DNA of 7,167 nucleotides from Deltaproteobacteria bacterium (GTDB lineage: Bacteria > Desulfobacterota > Desulfobacteria > Desulfobacterales > Desulfobacteraceae): assembly GCA_019314105.1 (NCBI GenBank), contig JAFCZY010000137.1, positions 1 through 7,167 of the forward strand. Reading direction: 5' to 3'. Position 1 is the stretch's first letter; each line of letters starts with the position of its first letter. A program made the translations under genes and the position numbers. Below the pieces are notes generated by a model. It saw nothing but the letters and a program-made list of their open reading frames with translations. It did no database searches and was not told the origin of the DNA. Shown in pieces: positions 6,582 through 7,167 of the stretch.

Positions 6582-6953
6582 ATGGAGGAACAACCATTAA
6601 AAAGTGTTTTTTTTCATTTTCGGTTTAAATTTCTTGCACTCACAGCCATCTTTTTTTTGCTGTGGGTTATTCTTTCAGGTGCATCTGAATTTGATCAGTT
6701 TGCAACAACCCTTCAATTTAAATTGTTGGGCCCATTTTTTATTGGGTCGGGTATTTTTTATCTGATTTTTAGAAAAGTTCCCGTCAAATGTCCCTATTGT
6801 GATAAATTTATTTCAACACGCAAAGACTGGCGTTGTCCCGATTGTGGTAAAATGCAGGGCAAGCAACGCTATCTATCGGATAAATGTGTCCATTGTAAAC
6901 AAATGCTGGCCACTTCTTTTTGCGATCATTGCAAGAAAGAATTCAGACTTTAA
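6582..6953 (+). CDS. Membrane protein with two C-terminal CxxC zinc ribbons
   Basis: A 123-residue protein with two hydrophobic helices at about 17-33 and 46-63, then a cytoplasmic-type tail rich in paired cysteines: CPYC (70/73), CPDC (85/88), CVHC (102/105) and CDHC (114/117). The four pairs can form two zinc ribbons in tandem, a fold used for protein or nucleic-acid contacts or purely for structure. No enzymatic motif is visible. The start is supported by AAGGAG at 6566-6571, ten bases before the ATG. It follows the UbiD gene by 56 bases with no terminator between them, and the next ORF starts one base after its stop, which suggests co-transcription. The family is not one I can name. Confidence 0.85.
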   Translation: MEEQPLKSVFFHFRFKFLALTAIFFLLWVILSGASEFDQFATTLQFKLLGPFFIGSGIFYLIFRKVPVKCPYCDKFISTRKDWRCPDCGKMQGKQRYLSDKCVHCKQMLATSFCDHCKKEFRL

Positions 6954-6954
6954 A

Positions 6955-7167
6955 ATGAGATTCTGGTTTTTTAAAAACCCCCGTATAGACCAATTCTCGG
7001 TGACAGATTATACCATATCCTTTGCTTTGGATCGGTTAACACCCGGTGTGGACAACAACAGATATGACGTATATTTGAGCGACACCTTCTGCAGGGCTGC
7101 CGATCAATTTATTTCACATACCATAGAAGATATTGCCATGCCCGGAGAAAGCAGGGAAATTGTCGGG
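6955..7167 (+). CDS. Start of an unrecognised protein, cut by the window end
   Basis: The frame is open for 71 codons from the ATG at 6955 to the window edge, beginning MRFWFFKNPRIDQFSVTDYT and continuing with DRLTPGVDNNRYDVYLSD. It shows no signal peptide or membrane helix in the visible part. The start lies one base after the stop of the zinc-ribbon gene and has no binding site of its own, so translation is probably coupled to that gene. Codon choice looks like the neighbouring genes. No family recognised. Confidence 0.7.
   Translation, partial: MRFWFFKNPRIDQFSVTDYTISFALDRLTPGVDNNRYDVYLSDTFCRAADQFISHTIEDIAMPGESREIVG

Overview
The window looks like chromosomal DNA from an AT-rich Gram-negative anaerobe. 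The best guess is a Desulfobacterota (Desulfobacteraceae-like) genome. This is inferred from the mix of a Tat-exported M48 lipoprotein, a long-form UbiD decarboxylase, a DUF1566 exported protein and NERD/zinc-ribbon proteins, and from codon use. No rRNA, tRNA, CRISPR array, transposase or integrase is visible, so the taxonomic call is weak.

Left part (1-2180), accessory in character: a short protein-like ORF of unknown function precedes a membrane-anchored NERD nuclease-like protein with a C-terminal topoisomerase-type zinc finger (267-1058). A 346-base AT-rich spacer with several dyad symmetries follows. Then, on the minus strand, comes a GC-richer DUF1566 (Lcl C-type-lectin-like) gene (1405-1835) broken by the loss of one base at a conserved Trp codon. 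The AT-rich stretch 1842-2179 holds a plausible promoter for that gene and, at most, a doubtful plus-strand ORF.

Middle (2176-3290): a minus-strand PlsC-type acyltransferase diverges from a plus-strand gene for a small two-helix membrane protein. A good sigma70-like promoter (2878-2907) lies in the divergent gap and points to the right.

Right part (2958-7167), probably one rightward transcription unit: small membrane protein, Tat-type M48 zinc metalloprotease lipoprotein with TPR-like repeats, UbiD-family decarboxylase, membrane double zinc-ribbon protein, and the start of an unrecognised protein cut by the window edge. Gaps are short (54, 6, 56 and 1 bases) and no terminator is evident between them.

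The most striking feature is inside the UbiD gene. A perfect 49-bp tandem duplication (5828-5876 and 5877-5925) shifts the frame and splits a 610-residue protein into a 425-residue N-terminal ORF and a 218-residue C-terminal ORF. Removing one copy restores the reading frame exactly. Together with the one-base DUF1566 frameshift, this means two of the genes carry clean single-event lesions. They could be recent mutations, reversible switches or assembly errors. I found no convincing new multi-gene system; the UbiD duplication and the composition-distinct DUF1566 unit are the best leads.
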